Shown: positions 34,097 to 47,522, counted from the first letter of the stretch. The stretch is 64,000 nt of DNA from Paramacrobiotus metropolitanus (GCF_019649055.1 NW_026570288.1:62001-126000); one strand, 5' to 3'. Notes: generated from the letters alone by a model not told the origin. Numbers and translations: made by a program.

Positions 34097-35413
34097 CTTC
34101 GGTTATTTAAAAAAACATAATTACTCCGTTAACATAGAACAGCAGTAAAATTGACGGATTAAATAGCTGCGCTTATAGTGATTTCTGCCTCGTTTACGAC
34201 AAGTCGAAGGCTTTCGCAACAACAGCTGTAGCAACGGTATTCTACAAACTGCAGTTGTAGAGTTTGTTGAAATTAATACGTTCACCGCTACGAAAATACC
34301 GGTTCCCTCTCGCACCACACCGGTTTTATGCTCTTATTTCCGCCCGTAGCGTTTTGTTTTGAGAGACGATCAATTAAGTGCGACAATGGGAACTGCTTGA
34401 TTATTATCGCTAAATTGATAAGACACGAGGAAGGGGCTGAGGATATACAATTATACATAAGTAAATAATCAGTAATTAACTGGATAATAAGTCAAATCAC
34501 GTCATATCCTGCTGACAGGAGGTTGCCTTCGGCTGACGGGTACTCGTAAAAATATTCATTATGTCAGTCACTGGATTCCGCTAGGCATTTTCTGGTTGCA
34601 CTTTCATTCATGCATGAAAACGCGTTTTTTTATAATTAATTTATTTACGACACGAGCAGCTTAGTCCCACTTCATTCATTTTTATTGTGCCAAATAGTAA
34701 GCGTGCTTGCAGAAAAGGGAAATGACCGTATTTCCGTACTTTTACGCGTGACCAGCGAAACTCCCTTCGTACCCCATCCATAAGTGCCCAAAACTTTGGT
34801 GACCCGACTAATGCACTTAATTATGTCATGATTATGACCATGCATACGGGTTACTACATAACTCGTACACTACGTCCATGAGCCGCAATCTGTATGGTAT
34901 TAATCTCAAATTTTTAACAACCGGTTGAATTACTTGTACAGACCGAGATCTAGAGAAAGCAAGTGATTTACACATCCGCTGATCAAAGCGTGACGAACTG
35001 GCTATACGGAGTAACAACTATCTTTAATTCTTTGCCGATGTTTATCACTACAGCGATTCTTTGAATAATTTTTTTAAGTTTTTGGATGTACACTGAAAAT
35101 CTCGTGTTTTTCTGTATAATACCAACGCACTTTCATACTTAGAAAGCCATACAGTTTACCGGAGTGACTATCGTTGTAAGACATTTTAATTTACGTGAGC
35201 AACAAGACGTTCACGACACAAATGAATTTTTAATTGCAGCTACTGTATTTGATTAAATACAGACAGAAATTGCACGAAATCATATACAGACAGACAGCAA
35301 AATGGAGCACAATAGGAAATTGCTGAACTCCAGATTCTCCAAACAGTCATCGACTTCAAATTAGCCCGCAAAACACCACAAATATTGACAACGCGTTTAG
35401 TCAAGTGCGACCT
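34097..35413. other. Intergenic, no gene seen
   Basis: AT-rich; contains the promoter of peptidase E and the 3' flank of the glycine-rich peptide gene. No supported frame. Confidence 0.5.
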
Positions 35414-35865
35414 TTACTTCCACCACGGTCCCGGACCGCCGAAGGGTCCACCGTACGGCCCGCCGTATCCGAAAGGTCCTCCATAGCCGCCATAGCCCCA
35501 ACCACCGCCGAACGGACCACCCCAGCGTCCACCGTAGAAGCCGCCGAATCCCCGTCCGTACCATGCGTCCGCCGTGGTCACAGCCATCACGATGACCGCC
35601 AAAACAAGGAGCAAGAACTGCAAAATTAAAGACAGTCAGATACAGCAGTCAAGCCGTGTGCATTCATTCGATATCAAATAAACTACACTGAGATTTTTTC
35701 GAGCGACGATAAATCTACAGTTCAAGGAATTCAACAAAAACATCATCGTCCTGATTATCGTTTGCAAAACCGACTCAGCATAAAATCTTAGCCCAATAGC
35801 CAAAAACTAAGAACCGCATGTGCGGTTTACAAATCAAGTGCACTTACCGATTGAATGGAGATCAT
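35414..35865 (-). CDS. Secreted glycine-rich (GYGG/GGPF) peptide
   Basis: Two exons, 35865-35848 (18 bases) and 35617-35414, give a 73-residue precursor. The micro-exon encodes only MISIQS; splicing completes the signal peptide with FLLLVLAVIVMAVTTADA. The mature part is W/Y/F/G-rich: WYGRGFGGFYGGRWGGPFGG, then more GYGG and GGPF repeats, ending PWWK. This resembles the glycine- and aromatic-rich short secreted peptides of ecdysozoans (cuticle-associated or antimicrobial caenacin/neuropeptide-like types), but I cannot assign a function. Without the micro-exon an internal ATG at 35623 would also give a signal-like start, but it lies in the intron, upstream of the acceptor. A TATA box lies upstream at 36012-36020. 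Confidence 0.75.
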
Positions 35866-36011
35866 GTTGGCAAAAGGTCACGCACTGGTCCTAACCGTTA
35901 CCACAAACTACAAAGCACGACGGATCAGAACTAAAAAAATCGACTAACCAAACGCAAACTCTATCAAACCGAAGAAATTCCAACTACAAACTCAGCATCA
36001 CGCTGCGAATG

Positions 36012-36020
36012 GCTTATATA
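36012..36020 (-). promoter_or_regulatory. TATA box of the glycine-rich peptide gene
   Basis: The minus strand reads CTATATAAGCC about 150 bases upstream of the ATG at 35865. That spacing leaves roughly 120 bases of 5' UTR if transcription starts 25 to 30 bases downstream. It suits a highly expressed secreted-peptide gene. Confidence 0.55.
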
Positions 36021-37955
36021 GGGGACAGCCAAGACTAGGAAAACTGCATGCCGGATGTATGCACCATCGTTGCGCATGTATCGGCTGAAATCCGTCGCTG
36101 CGGTTGTCAGTTCATCTCATTGCGCTGGTGGAAACAGGAGATCATAAAAAGATTTCTGAAAACTGGTAAGAATAATAACTTCTCTAGCGTTATTACTCGG
36201 CAAAAAAATGTGAGATTCATACCGAGAAGTAGGATCATACCCGTATAATAAAAATTCGTGTTATGATAACACCATCGATCTGTATTATAACCTTTACTAT
36301 TATGGACAAGCTTTACACCGAAAAGACGGCAATGTCCCGCGTTTGCACTATACCTGGCGAGTTTAAGTTTAAGTTTAATGGTTTAACGTCCGCACACATT
36401 CAGGGAAGAATCCCAATTCGAGGCAGCAGACACTCACAACAGCAACAATGCAACAGAGTCATACGCCCGTTATTTTAGTAACGAAATTTGCGATAAGACA
36501 GCTACTTTTCTAATGATCAGTTGACGGATCGTGCAGGTAGTTTTCGTTAGCTTTACTCGATACTTCGAAATTAGCATGGCTGCGATCATGCAATAGAGCT
36601 ACCAACGCAGCAAACTATCTAACAAAAATTCGAAAATTATAATTACGATTAAGTTCTCTTTCCTTATAAAAATGTCTAGAAAATGTATAAACAACTATTC
36701 ACTCATAATTTTCATGGTACGTACGATGAATGATAAATCAAAATATAATAAATTCATAATCTATCCATTAATTTATTGTTAATATTGAGGGCAAGGGCAT
36801 AAAGGCTGCCAAATTATTATTATTGTATATATAATCGCATAAACGACTCAAACTTCAGACCTATATAATATATTATATTTTACTGGATACTGCAACATCT
36901 GCAAACAAAAATTTAAAAATTTTACGTGTATTATTGGCGTACATCGAACATTTGTCAAGCATGGAGTTCACATTCTCCGCGCATATGCCCCTGTTATTGT
37001 CTGTGTGTATTATTGGGCATGTAATTTACGAGAGCATGGAAACAGCGGATAGCCTCTAATACTCGTACAAATTTTACTCCAGCTGGTGTTGTAAATGAAT
37101 GACATAGGTAACCGCTACTGATCCATCAAAGCGATGCTTAATGATACTTCTCCAGAATGTAACCATGCATAAAAAATTACGCGCACCTTTATCATGCAGA
37201 AAATTATTACTATCCAGCAATCTCTCGATGGTGTCGTTTTCCGTAACAACTATTCGATTTTTCACCGAACGGACATTAATAACAGCAGCACGTACGAATA
37301 ATCGTAGCTTTTCTTAAATTTTTGAATATTTTACATAATAATTATCTCAATCTTCCGGTTGACCAGTTACAGCAATATGCGGATGGAAACCGGTATATAT
37401 GCACACGACATTAAACATATCTCGGTTAACCTGTTATAAGCGCTCCATCGTTGTCGGCTTTTTCGTGATCCACCGTGCCAATGCTGTTTCCAGTTTCCTG
37501 CAGTTTGACTTCAGCAAGCGCTTAGTATTGTTGTTCCGCTGCAGACGAGTGTTTGTTGGAGTGTTACATCAGCCTTTTCTCCACTACCTGTATGCTGTGT
37601 GTGTTTGACTCGGCAACCGGCACCGTGGTGCGATAGAAAAACAGGTCACCTCGTCATCAGTCAGCCCAGAAATAACAATCGCTTCCTGCTCGCCAAACAA
37701 CGCGAGAGAGAGAGACTTTCACTTTTTCCACCATCATTTGTCCATGCATTGTTATAATTATGTGAGACCTGCCAACTGCATGTAACCCGCGCGTACAATG
37801 ACTGGGAGATTTATTGCGCTGTTCACCTTGTGGCATTGCTGATACAGCGCTGTCATTATCCGGCGCTGCGTATATACGCACGCGATGCCATTGATATTCC
37901 AGTTCCTCTTGCGCTAGTGGTGTTTGTTGAATAATTTTTCTTAAAGGAACGGAAA
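36021..37955. other. Intergenic between divergent genes, no further gene seen
   Basis: Carries the promoter of peptidase F (plus). AT-rich, with short frames only. At 37700-37715 there is a short GA run (GAGAGAGAGA). Confidence 0.5.
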
Positions 37956-40900
37956 ATGTGGATCACGTATTGCTGTTTTTACTCATTTTTGCCGGTGATA
38001 TTATCCGCTGCCAAAGCACAGAAAGGTCAGCCACATAAATGTAATATATAAACGAATATGACTTATATATGCTATAATGCTTCATAAATCACATTTTAGC
38101 GGATTTTATTATGACAAGCTGTAATCGTAATTTTTCTTATTGGTATTATAATATTCGCAGGAAACGTACATGAATTATTTTTACAGAGATTGCTGTTGAT
38201 AATTATCTGGACAGTGCACCGTTGATTAGCTCACAACCGGTGATACAGGATGTGGTCAACGCTTCCGCTTCCAATGACACAGCAAAAACCATTTGCACAA
38301 CGGCATCGTGCCAAAAAACCGGTAAGCCAAGTCGTGCACTGCCTAATTAGAGGTTTGCTTAATCATGTATGAAGGTTGCCTTGTTGATCTCTGGATTTCA
38401 ATTTTCCCGGTAATGGTTAGTTGTTTTGTAACTAAAATGATACGTAACTAAATCTGCAAGCTGAATACAAAGCAAAGATCCAAGATCATTACGTACATAT
38501 AGAAGTAATAGAACATGACGTTATCCGCTGTGTTTAAAACAAATTACTGTATATGAAAATTGCAATATGTATCAAACTGATTTTGGTTAATCATTGGTTT
38601 ACAAAATTAAACGAAATGGAAAATCTATATCTTGGATTAATAATTTTAAAAAGAATACAGATAGTGTAAAACGTACAAGAAAATACACAATGTGTGATTC
38701 TGATGTGGGACCGGCTGAGGGTCGATAAAAAGAATAACCGGTACTGTATCTGTACATAACAGTGTACTGTAGTAGAATGCATATATTTTATATTCCAAAT
38801 GAATGTAATTTTTAGCTGATAAATTTCTCATCCGGATCAACAGTTCCGCTGATCCCTGCGATGACTTTTTCGAGTATGCATGCGGCAAATGGGTGAGCAC
38901 GCACGAGATCCCCGATAACGAAAGCGAAATCAGCGACTTCTACTTCTTGACGCAAAAGATGAAGAAAGTCGGACAACGTAAGCCTTCCCAGTCTTTCTGC
39001 ATGAAATACGGAAATTTTCCATTTGTATTCCCATTTTAATAGAAATTTTAAGATCCATGAAGGGTCACATGTTCCCCTCGGAAGTTAAGGCCAAAACTCT
39101 TTTCCGGCAGTGCAGCAACGAAGGTACACGTTTATACACAATCGAGATGATTAAATTCCCACAAAATAAACACCTTCTGCGTTGCTAGCGGAAATTGAGA
39201 AATTGCGCGCGCAACCGTTGTTGGACATCCTGCAGGAGTTTGTCAGCGGATGGCCGCTGCTGGAATCCAACTGGGATGCATCGCGTTTTGATATCTTCGA
39301 CACACTGGTGAAGAACTTCTTCGTGGGCAATGAGCCCTTCTTCGCCGTCACCGTGGCCGCAGATGTGGAAAATCCCTTGACGAATGTCATACAAATTAAT
39401 TCCCCTTCGACGTATGCCGCCATCGATGTGCTGACCAACGAAGTTACCGGCAAACTGTATACCGAGAGCTATTTGACCTTTCTGATGAACATGACTTCGT
39501 TGTTGTTGCGGGATTTGAACAGCACGGTGGATGTGAATACTTTCTCGCCTAACATAACGGAAATTGTGGAGATTGAGAGATCTTTTGGCATGGTAAAGAA
39601 ATAAACAATGTATTTTTGAATCATTATACCCAACGGCGCGATGGTCTATCCCATGGACAAGTTTTTCACTGTCCGCCTTTTTAAAAATTATTATTTGTAT
39701 AATAAAAGCTTATCATAAATGGAATCTTTTTTCAATTGTTATGAATAAATGTAAATATATTACAATACAAGATAGTTTTAATAATACGGTTCCTTAATAA
39801 AAATTTCTCTTAATATAATATTCAATATACATACATAAAACTGAGATAATTATATGTATAAAAATTTTTCCTTGTCAGAAAATACAAGCGCGCTTATTTA
39901 TTATAATTTTTAAGAAGACCTTAGCTAATGTGTTTTACAGGCCAAATTAACCGCCGTAGAAAATGCCGACGACAGCATATACCTGAACCGTATGACCTTA
40001 TCCCAACTACAAGACCGCTACCAGTTCAACTCCAGTATTTTACGCAACCTGACCAACTACGTCCGCGAATATTACAGCGCCGCCAATCTGTCCAGTGCCA
40101 TTACGGACAACACCACGGTGGTGGTGCCCAATCTGCGATTCCTGCCGGTCATCGATGCCCGGCTGGCGGAATTTGAAAGCCAGGGGGAGGAGGGAAAACG
40201 GCGCTTAGCTAACTACATCGGTTGGCAACTGGTATCCGGTATGCCTATTTATTTACCCAAGGAATACCGGTACGCGCTGGCGGAGTACAGTCAGCGGATT
40301 ACGGGCCGGAAGGCCAAACGGGATCCGCCGGTGGGCGAGCGGTGTCTGAGTATTGTCACACAGACGATGCCGTTGTGTATGGGAGCGATGTATGTGAGGG
40401 ATTCGGTGCCCAGTGGAATGAAGTCAAAGGTCAGTATTTCATTTTGAACAAAACCCTGATGTGGCAATATTGTATGGGCTTATAATTCAAATATAACTCG
40501 TCGTGCTACACTGTGTCTTAATGCGAAAAAAAAACTACATATAAGAAAGATTTCGGTAGACTTTCTCTGATGATTTGTTTGTTTGTGTGTTTGCTTAATG
40601 TCTAATCTTTTTTGTACGGACAGAATCAGAATAATTAACGAAAAGATATATATGTGTTTGAAGTATCTGTAGGTACTCATAAAAATTTAATGATTTCAAA
40701 CGCCTTTTCTCGCAAGAGGGGTGTTATGTGAATTACCCTGCATTTTAATGGTACTACGCGGTTTGAAAACGAAAATTTGTAGTTCACGATAAAAATAAAT
40801 TTGTCGATAACGATAATCGCATATTCTGGGACTTAATAACGGTCTTTTCTGGCACGTGAAAACAACATTATTAAAAATATTGTAATTTTCCAGTCTTTTA

Positions 40901-42783
40901 GTGAAGAAATTATTACTAGCGGTACGAAATGCCATTAAAAACGACGTGCTGAAGTTTTTTCCAATGTCTTGTACTCGTATATATAGGCCACCATGATGGT
41001 GAACGATATACAAGTTGGCTTTCGAGAACTGCTGGACGGCGCAGACTGGATGGACAATGCCACCTACCAGAAGGCGATGGTCAAGCTGAACGCCATCATC
41101 AACGTCGTCGGGTATCCTGATATCTTTCTCACCAATACCTCCGCGATCGATGAGGAGTACCAATACGTAAGTCGTAAGGACACATTAATCGATTCAATAT
41201 GATGGATATGGCGGACTGTCTAAAGGAACAATAATAATTGAAGGTCACGATTCAGCCGACATATATGGAGACGATTACCAAGAGCATCAAGAACGCGGTG
41301 GTGCGTGTGATGAAGCGATGGTCAAGGCCCAATATCCGCTACAATCCCATCGAAGATACCATGGATATAACGGAAGTCAATGCGTTCTACTCACACAATA
41401 ATAATCTTCTCAGTATGTACCGTACTTCATATTATACAAACATAGTTTATATGTGTAATATGCCAATAAGATAGACAGAAAAATGATTACACGTTACATA
41501 CATACATATGCACTAATATCTGTTTACATAAAGTATTACATTTATCATAAACGTAATAAATATGCATAAATGATTTATGCATATTTATTACGTGCATATG
41601 CGTAATACATTTATTGTGCACATTAAGTTCTCAGTAAAGATATCGGATGTGTATATGTAATTTCAACAAATAAACAGAAATTATATACGTGTGTGACGTA
41701 GCCGATAAATTGTACAATTTGGCTGCAGCAATGTTAGCCGCCATATTGCAGCTGCCGTTCTATGACTCCAAGAGTCCGCAGTATCTGAATTACGGAGCCA
41801 TCGGGTCTATCATCGGGCACGAGACAACCCATGGGTTCGACGATACCGGTGCTAAGTACGATGATCAGGGTTTCCGGCGCGTATGGTGGACCAACACTAC
41901 CGCGGTGCTGTATGAAGACAGGAAGAAGGGAATGATTGAACAATATAATAATTATACGCTGCCAGCCGGAAAGGTCAACGGGCAATTGACACTCGGAGAG
42001 AATATTGCGGATAACGGAGGATTAAGGGCGTCCTTTAAGGTACTTTCAAATACACCGTGCTGCTCGTTTATTGACGTAGTAAAATTTATGTGATAAAACA
42101 GAATATGTGATACAGTAACTATACGAAGTTTAATACGTGATCTTCGCTGCGAACCGTTTAAATGTAGGGCCTATCGGTAACTCAACGGTGCAGCAAACGC
42201 AAAATTAAAGATTTAACTGATTGGAAAAAAATTAACATGGCATGTGTTAGTCACAGTGTGTCTGTGCTTGCACGTTACTGCCTACTAGAGAAAAAAATTA
42301 ATTCAATATTCAGCAAATTTATTACGAAAATTATGCGAAAATCTGGGTACGCTCTTAAGTGATTCATTATCCATCTTTGCAGGGATATACGCGATACCTA
42401 CAGCGGTTATCCAAACCAGAACCTGTTCTACCTGGACTGGTGGACTATACACCACTACAGTTATTTTTTCTTTCGTTTGGCCAGGTTAGTACTGAAATTA
42501 TAACATATACTTTATATTATCTGATTGTGATGATGAGCACGTTGCTTGGCTTACTGCATCGCAGAGGGTTTTTGAAAATGTATTTTATGAAATAACTGGT
42601 TTGCAGGTGTGGTGCAATAAAGAGAGGATAGAAAGTGAACGCGTAGATTTATTAACGGAAGAGCATTCTCCTAATCGATTCCGGGTGAACGGAGCGGTGT
42701 CCAATATGCCGGAATTCGCTCAAACATTTAACTGTACTGAAAATGCTAGAATGAATCCCGCAGTCAAGCAAGTTGTCTGGTAA
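37956..42783 (+). CDS. M13 (neprilysin-like) metallopeptidase, copy F, intact, secreted type
   Basis: Exons: 37956-38025, 38187-38321, 38816-38977, 39043-39123, 39189-39592, 39941-40429, 40987-41166, 41244-41412, 41729-42039, 42383-42484, 42607-42783. They join to 759 residues. The first exon is a probable signal peptide (MWITYCCFYSFLPVILSAA), so this copy may be secreted rather than anchored. Motifs in order: SADPCDDFFEYACGKW, NIRYNPIEDTMDITEVNAFY (intact NAFY), HETTH zinc site with GENIADNGG downstream, C-terminal QVVW. Exon lengths equal those of the minus-strand copies at seven positions, so it is a paralogue that was inverted after duplication. Sequons NNT, NLT, NTT suggest glycosylation. 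Confidence 0.92.
41551..41593. repeat. Perfect 20-base-pair AT-rich hairpin in an intron
   Basis: ACGTAATAAATATGCATAAA (41551-41570) is exactly complementary to 41574-41593, with a 3-base loop TGA. It lies in intron 8 of peptidase F. Direct repeats related to TAATACATTTAT occur on both sides, suggesting a small foldback insertion. Confidence 0.8.
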
Positions 42784-44394
42784 TTATTCAATGTTTAATA
42801 TAAATGTGAGTTAATGGTTATGTTTACTGGTTTGTTGTACATGTTGATGTTGTCCACTCATGATCATGATCACAATACGTGCCTAGTATGTATTGTACGA
42901 GACGTTCAATTAAAAAAACAAAAAAGCATTAATATCGTGCGTTGTATTTTATGAGGGAATTGCTCATAATATTAGTAGCTAATAATATCGTAATTGTATC
43001 CGTAACTGCGTTTACGTATGTATGTGAAATTAAAGTTTTACAGATACTATATGCATATACTGTAATATCTTAGTACGAAACTACTTACAAGTTAGCAGAC
43101 TGCAGCCAGATCGATATCAAGGTTTAAACTTTTAATAATTTCCATTACTCTTGCATTATTTCAAACAATTAATCACATGGACGCGCATTTGTCTGATAAA
43201 AGAATTATTATGGTCTTAATGCGTGTGCGTACTGGTAGTACTGAACACCAGCTATAATAATATTAATTTTATCTATGTTCCATCATTATCCGCATGCAAC
43301 TGCTCCTTCATTAACACTTCTTATTATTAACTTATGACACATCATGGGATTAACGGTCTTAGTAATGAGATGAGTTCTACTGAAGTATTGGTATTGATAT
43401 TTATCAAACAGTGGTATGTCGCAAGTAGTAAACGAAAGCCTTTTAAATTTAAATTAATGGAATAACTATTTTCTAATTAATCCGCAGGTAGTGGCCGGCA
43501 ACAAGGTGGTCAAGTTAAAAAGCGTTTTTAATGCTGCCGCAGCAATATCATTGACATAGATAAAATACTGTACATCGCACCAATAATTATTATTATATTC
43601 GTGATACTGTAATTGTTCTTGTTATCATTTGCAATGATGAATATTTCGCTGCTGTTGGGTGTATTATTTACTAAAATTAGCATAATTACTTATGCTGCAG
43701 CACACCGGAGGTTTGCATTGATAAACTCATCGGCATTTTTGAGACATCACCGCGAAATCGTAAAGATGTAGCCGATGTGCGATAATTATTATATATAATG
43801 ATTATTGCATCAGTTTTATCATTTCGATAGATATATAGATAAATAAATATAATGAAGCATATCAGCTGACATGTTTCCATTTGTTTTTTTATTAATATTG
43901 AATGTACGATTCTAAAAGGCGGGGTGAGTAATCCGCGGCTTCCAAGAGCAAATTGTGCGGTTTTGAACTGTTTGTACTTTCGCCATGAGTCATAAAGCGC
44001 CGTATAAAATGCATGACTAAGCCGGCCGGCTACAAGCGAAAGTTGAAGAGAGCCGTACGAGTTGGAGAGAACACGTTCCATCCAGCTGGTTGGCACACTA
44101 CCGACTGACTGCCGGTCGATGATATCAGAGGAATGACAGCATCTGTATTGATTTGTTGTGAAAAAGGCTAAATCTGATAAATCCACTTTGTACAGTACAG
44201 TTAAGCCGGCACCGAATATTTCGTGTTTAAACCTGAAGCTAGCAGTAGCATCGGCTACAGTAGACCGATCTCTTTATAAACGCCGTTCATCCTTTTTCTA
44301 TCGTATTATTCACTCGAGCATCGAGTTGCTTCGCTCTTTTTATTTTCCTACTATTAAATTTTTATCAGCGACATTTTTCTCTCCTCTGGAAACC
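42784..44394. other. Intergenic before BCS1
   Basis: AT-rich; 3' flank of peptidase F and promoter/5' UTR of BCS1. The frame upstream of the BCS1 ATG stays open to 44158 but has no mitochondrial or other recognisable content. A 166-codon minus frame at 43686-44186 is unassigned and probably chance. Confidence 0.45.
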
Positions 44395-47300
44395 ATGGTG
44401 GCGTCGGGTCCGGCGCGCCACATGATGGCGGAGTTCATCAAGTACCTCGGGAATGATCCCTACATCGCCATCCGCATCCTGGTCGTCGTCGGCGGGGTGT
44501 TTGTGGCGCTGGTGCAGAAACTGATCTGGAATGTGTCCATCGCGGATTACATGAACTTCCTGGCGCAGAACCCGTACTTCGGGGCGACGTTCGGGATCAT
44601 GGGGGTGGGGGCGGGGTTGGCGTGTCTGCAGCAGATCTGGACGATCTGTCGGAGTTTCTACACGAGCTACATGACTAGCTCCCTGCAGATCCCCAGCACG
44701 GATCAGAGTTTCAACTGGGTGCTGCAGTGGATCTTCTCCCTGGAGATGGAGAATCAGTTCCATATCAGTGTCAACACCACGACGTCGCACAATAATTATG
44801 GGCATGAGTGCGGAGTGAATTTTGATTTTATCCCCAATGAAGGCGTCCATTTCTTCCGGTGAGTGTTACCGAAATTTAGAGCCCCCAAACAGTAACAAAT
44901 TTTTGTACGGCTACGTACGGTTTCCGCGTACGGCTCCTACGGCTACGGTACGGTTACGGCAGAAATAACTGGATTGACCGTACGGTATACCGTATACGGC
45001 AGTACCGTATACGGCAAGCCCATTGTAAAACCGTGTTTTTGGCTTACGGTTACGTACGGCACTTTCGTTACAGTACCAAATTTCACTACGGTTACGTACT
45101 GTTGTGCCGTACAGTATGCCGTATACGGCAGTACAGTATACTGTTTGGGGGCTCTATACCGAATTTATTGACATTTTTTTATTTTTTTAAACGTTTTCTG
45201 GTATTTTTTTACTTTAATATTTTTAATGCGTCATATGAAATTTTTTAATTTTTTAATGAATATAAGCGACTTAAATCAGTGTATGAAAGTGCCCGCCTGC
45301 TAAAATTATATCAAAAATAATGATTTGTAATAAAACAGACGACGTTAATGGTTTAAATCAGAGTACAAAAGTGCCGGCCGGCAAAATGACATCAGCACAG
45401 TGTGAGTCATTGTGCTTCACGTAACTATATAATTATAGTAGAACTACTGTTAATAATTACAATCGTTGTACTTTGATTATTGATAAAAGCACATGGCGCT
45501 TATTGTAAACGTTGACAGATGAACTTAATTTGCTGAATAATATCAAATCTTTTGGTGGTCAATGTTATCTGCCGCTTTTTACATTTAGACGTTATTTACG
45601 TATTATGAGATTCGTTTTGTGTTTTTTGTTTTGTTTTGTGTTTCCGTGATTACACTTTGCGCCAGCGGGTAATTTGTGCACGGATTGATCAATTAAATAC
45701 CTAACAGTATTTAAAATCTACTATCATTTGCAGTTATTAATTGTATGAGTATAACAATTTCTGAATTTGCAGGTTTAATAATCAATGGGTCCAAGTCAGT
45801 CGTACCAAAACGCCCGGAGATCGTTTGACCGGGATGCGCTCTTTCGAATGCATTACGCTGACCGTCAATAGTCGGGACACGTCCATCTACAAAGATATCC
45901 TGAACGAAGGTAAACGCGCTAACGCATTGTTCCTTAAACTGTTTTCTTACAAATTTGTTGCATATTATTTTTTACAAACAATTATACAATTTTAGTAGCA
46001 TTTTTAATTAATTATTTTGGTCTTGAAATAAATATAAAGTATGTACAATTCGTACATTGTTTGTATTTGTATATCTCTAGTGCCGCAATTTCCAAAATTA
46101 ATTAGAATAAATACGAGTTAATAGTATAATACAATAATAAATGGAATAAAATTACTTTTTATGCTGACATGTATCGTTGTCATTATAGCGCACAAATACA
46201 GTAAGGCCAAGGATGAAGGCAAAACGCAGATCTATTACCCATCCGGCGGCTCGTGGTACAGCAACAACACGCCGCGCTACAAGCGTCCGTTGGAATCCGT
46301 CGTCCTGGAGAAGGGCGTCGCCGAGAGTATCATGGAGGATCTGGATGAATTCTTCAAACATGCCAAGTGGTACTTGGACCGCGGTATTCCCTACCACCGC
46401 GGTTATTTGCTGTACGGACCCCCCGGCACCGGGAAGACCAGCTTCATCACCGCGCTGGCCGGGCATTACAACATGGACATCGGGATTCTGAATCTGAGTG
46501 ACCGGTATCTGACGGACGATACCTTCAACCAACTGCTGACCAATGCGCCGAACGGGTGCATTTTGCTGCTGGAAGATGTCGATGCGGCGTTTGTTAATCG
46601 CGAGGAGAAGAGTGTTGCCGACGCCGGTGTGGAAGCTAGCGGTAAGTTAATTTTATTTGTACATCTACTTAATTTACTACTGATTGTCATTCGAGAATTC
46701 TTTTTAATTTAAAGCTATGTGTCGACTTTCTTACGCTTGTAGTTTCGAGATTGAATTATTTATTTAAACCGCGATATCAACGTTGATGCAGTGCTAGTGC
46801 TAATTATTGAATTATGTATTATACGAGTATATGCACTATAAGTAATTTTATGTTTTTGCTGGTTATTCGTTGACCCTTGATACCTGATACTTCGTAAAAT
46901 TTAGCAGACAACTGTAGTAAAAAAATTATGCAGGCAGTTTTTTTGATTACTTAACATTTTGCAGATAATTGTAGCGCTACAAATTTTGCGGTTAATATTA
47001 TCTGGGATTTCCTTAATCTTTTTATTAACTTTTTTTATTTTCTAGATGGAACCGTGGCTCATAAAGGCGTCAACGCGCTGACCTTTAGCGGGTTCCTCAA
47101 CGCTTTGGACGGAGTGGTTTCCGGCGAAGGCCGCATTCTCATTATGACCACGAACTACATTGACAGGTAGGAACATTTTCACACTCCATGCAGCAAATTT
47201 TGAACGACATATATTTTATTAAACTTCGATGCGTTACAGACTGGATGCCGCTTTGGTACGTCCTGGTCGTGTGGACTTCCAGACCGAGATCGGTTATGCC

Positions 47301-47522
47301 AGCCGCTACCAATTGGAGAAAATGTATGCCCGCTTTTATCCGGAAGTGGGCAGTGCCGAAGCGGAGAGTTTCGCGGAAGAAGCATACAAACTCAACCCGG
47401 AAATCACGTTGGCGCAGGTGCAGGGACTGTTCCTGCGGCATAAACACGATCCCAAACATATTCGCGATGATTTCCACCTCTTGTTGAAAGCCAACGCCGG
47501 ACCGAGGCGGCACAATCTCTGA
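44395..47522 (+). CDS. BCS1: Mitochondrial chaperone BCS1 (AAA ATPase)
   Basis: Five exons (44395-44858, 45773-45909, 46189-46641, 47046-47166, 47240-47522) give 485 residues, a little longer than the usual ~420. BCS1 sits in the mitochondrial inner membrane and inserts the Rieske iron-sulphur protein into complex III. The N-terminus has a hydrophobic segment ([20 protein letters not shown]) and a second one ([16 protein letters not shown]). The BCS1-specific region follows ([33 protein letters not shown]). The AAA core has Walker [10 protein letters not shown], Walker [23 protein letters not shown], sensor [20 protein letters not shown]. The ATG has good context (AACCATGG), preferred over the longer frame from 44158. 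A detached copy of the last exon lies at 29400-29588. Intron 1 contains a TACGG repeat tract. Confidence 0.93.
44905..45150. repeat. Degenerate TACGG-rich tract
   Basis: Intron 1 of BCS1 contains dozens of TACGG/CGTA-based words (GTACGGCTACGTACGG, CCGTATACGGCAGTA and variants) with local palindromes such as CCGTATACGG. The composition differs sharply from the surrounding AT-rich intron. It is flanked by AGAGCCCCCAAACAG at about 44879 and its complement CTGTTTGGGGGCTCT at about 45140-45154, so it may be a foldback element filled with short repeats. Confidence 0.75.

Noticed and set aside
43686-44186. 166-codon minus ORF upstream of BCS1
   Set aside because: No domain, signal peptide or splice pattern; crosses the likely BCS1 promoter. 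Not supported as a gene.
44158-44394. Upstream extension of the BCS1 frame to an ATG at 44158
   Set aside because: No recognisable content and a weaker context; the ATG at 44395 has AACCATGG and begins the membrane-anchor region.
46152-46532. 126-codon minus frame and other antisense frames over BCS1 and peptidase exons
   Set aside because: They mirror coding exons with strong family motifs on the other strand.
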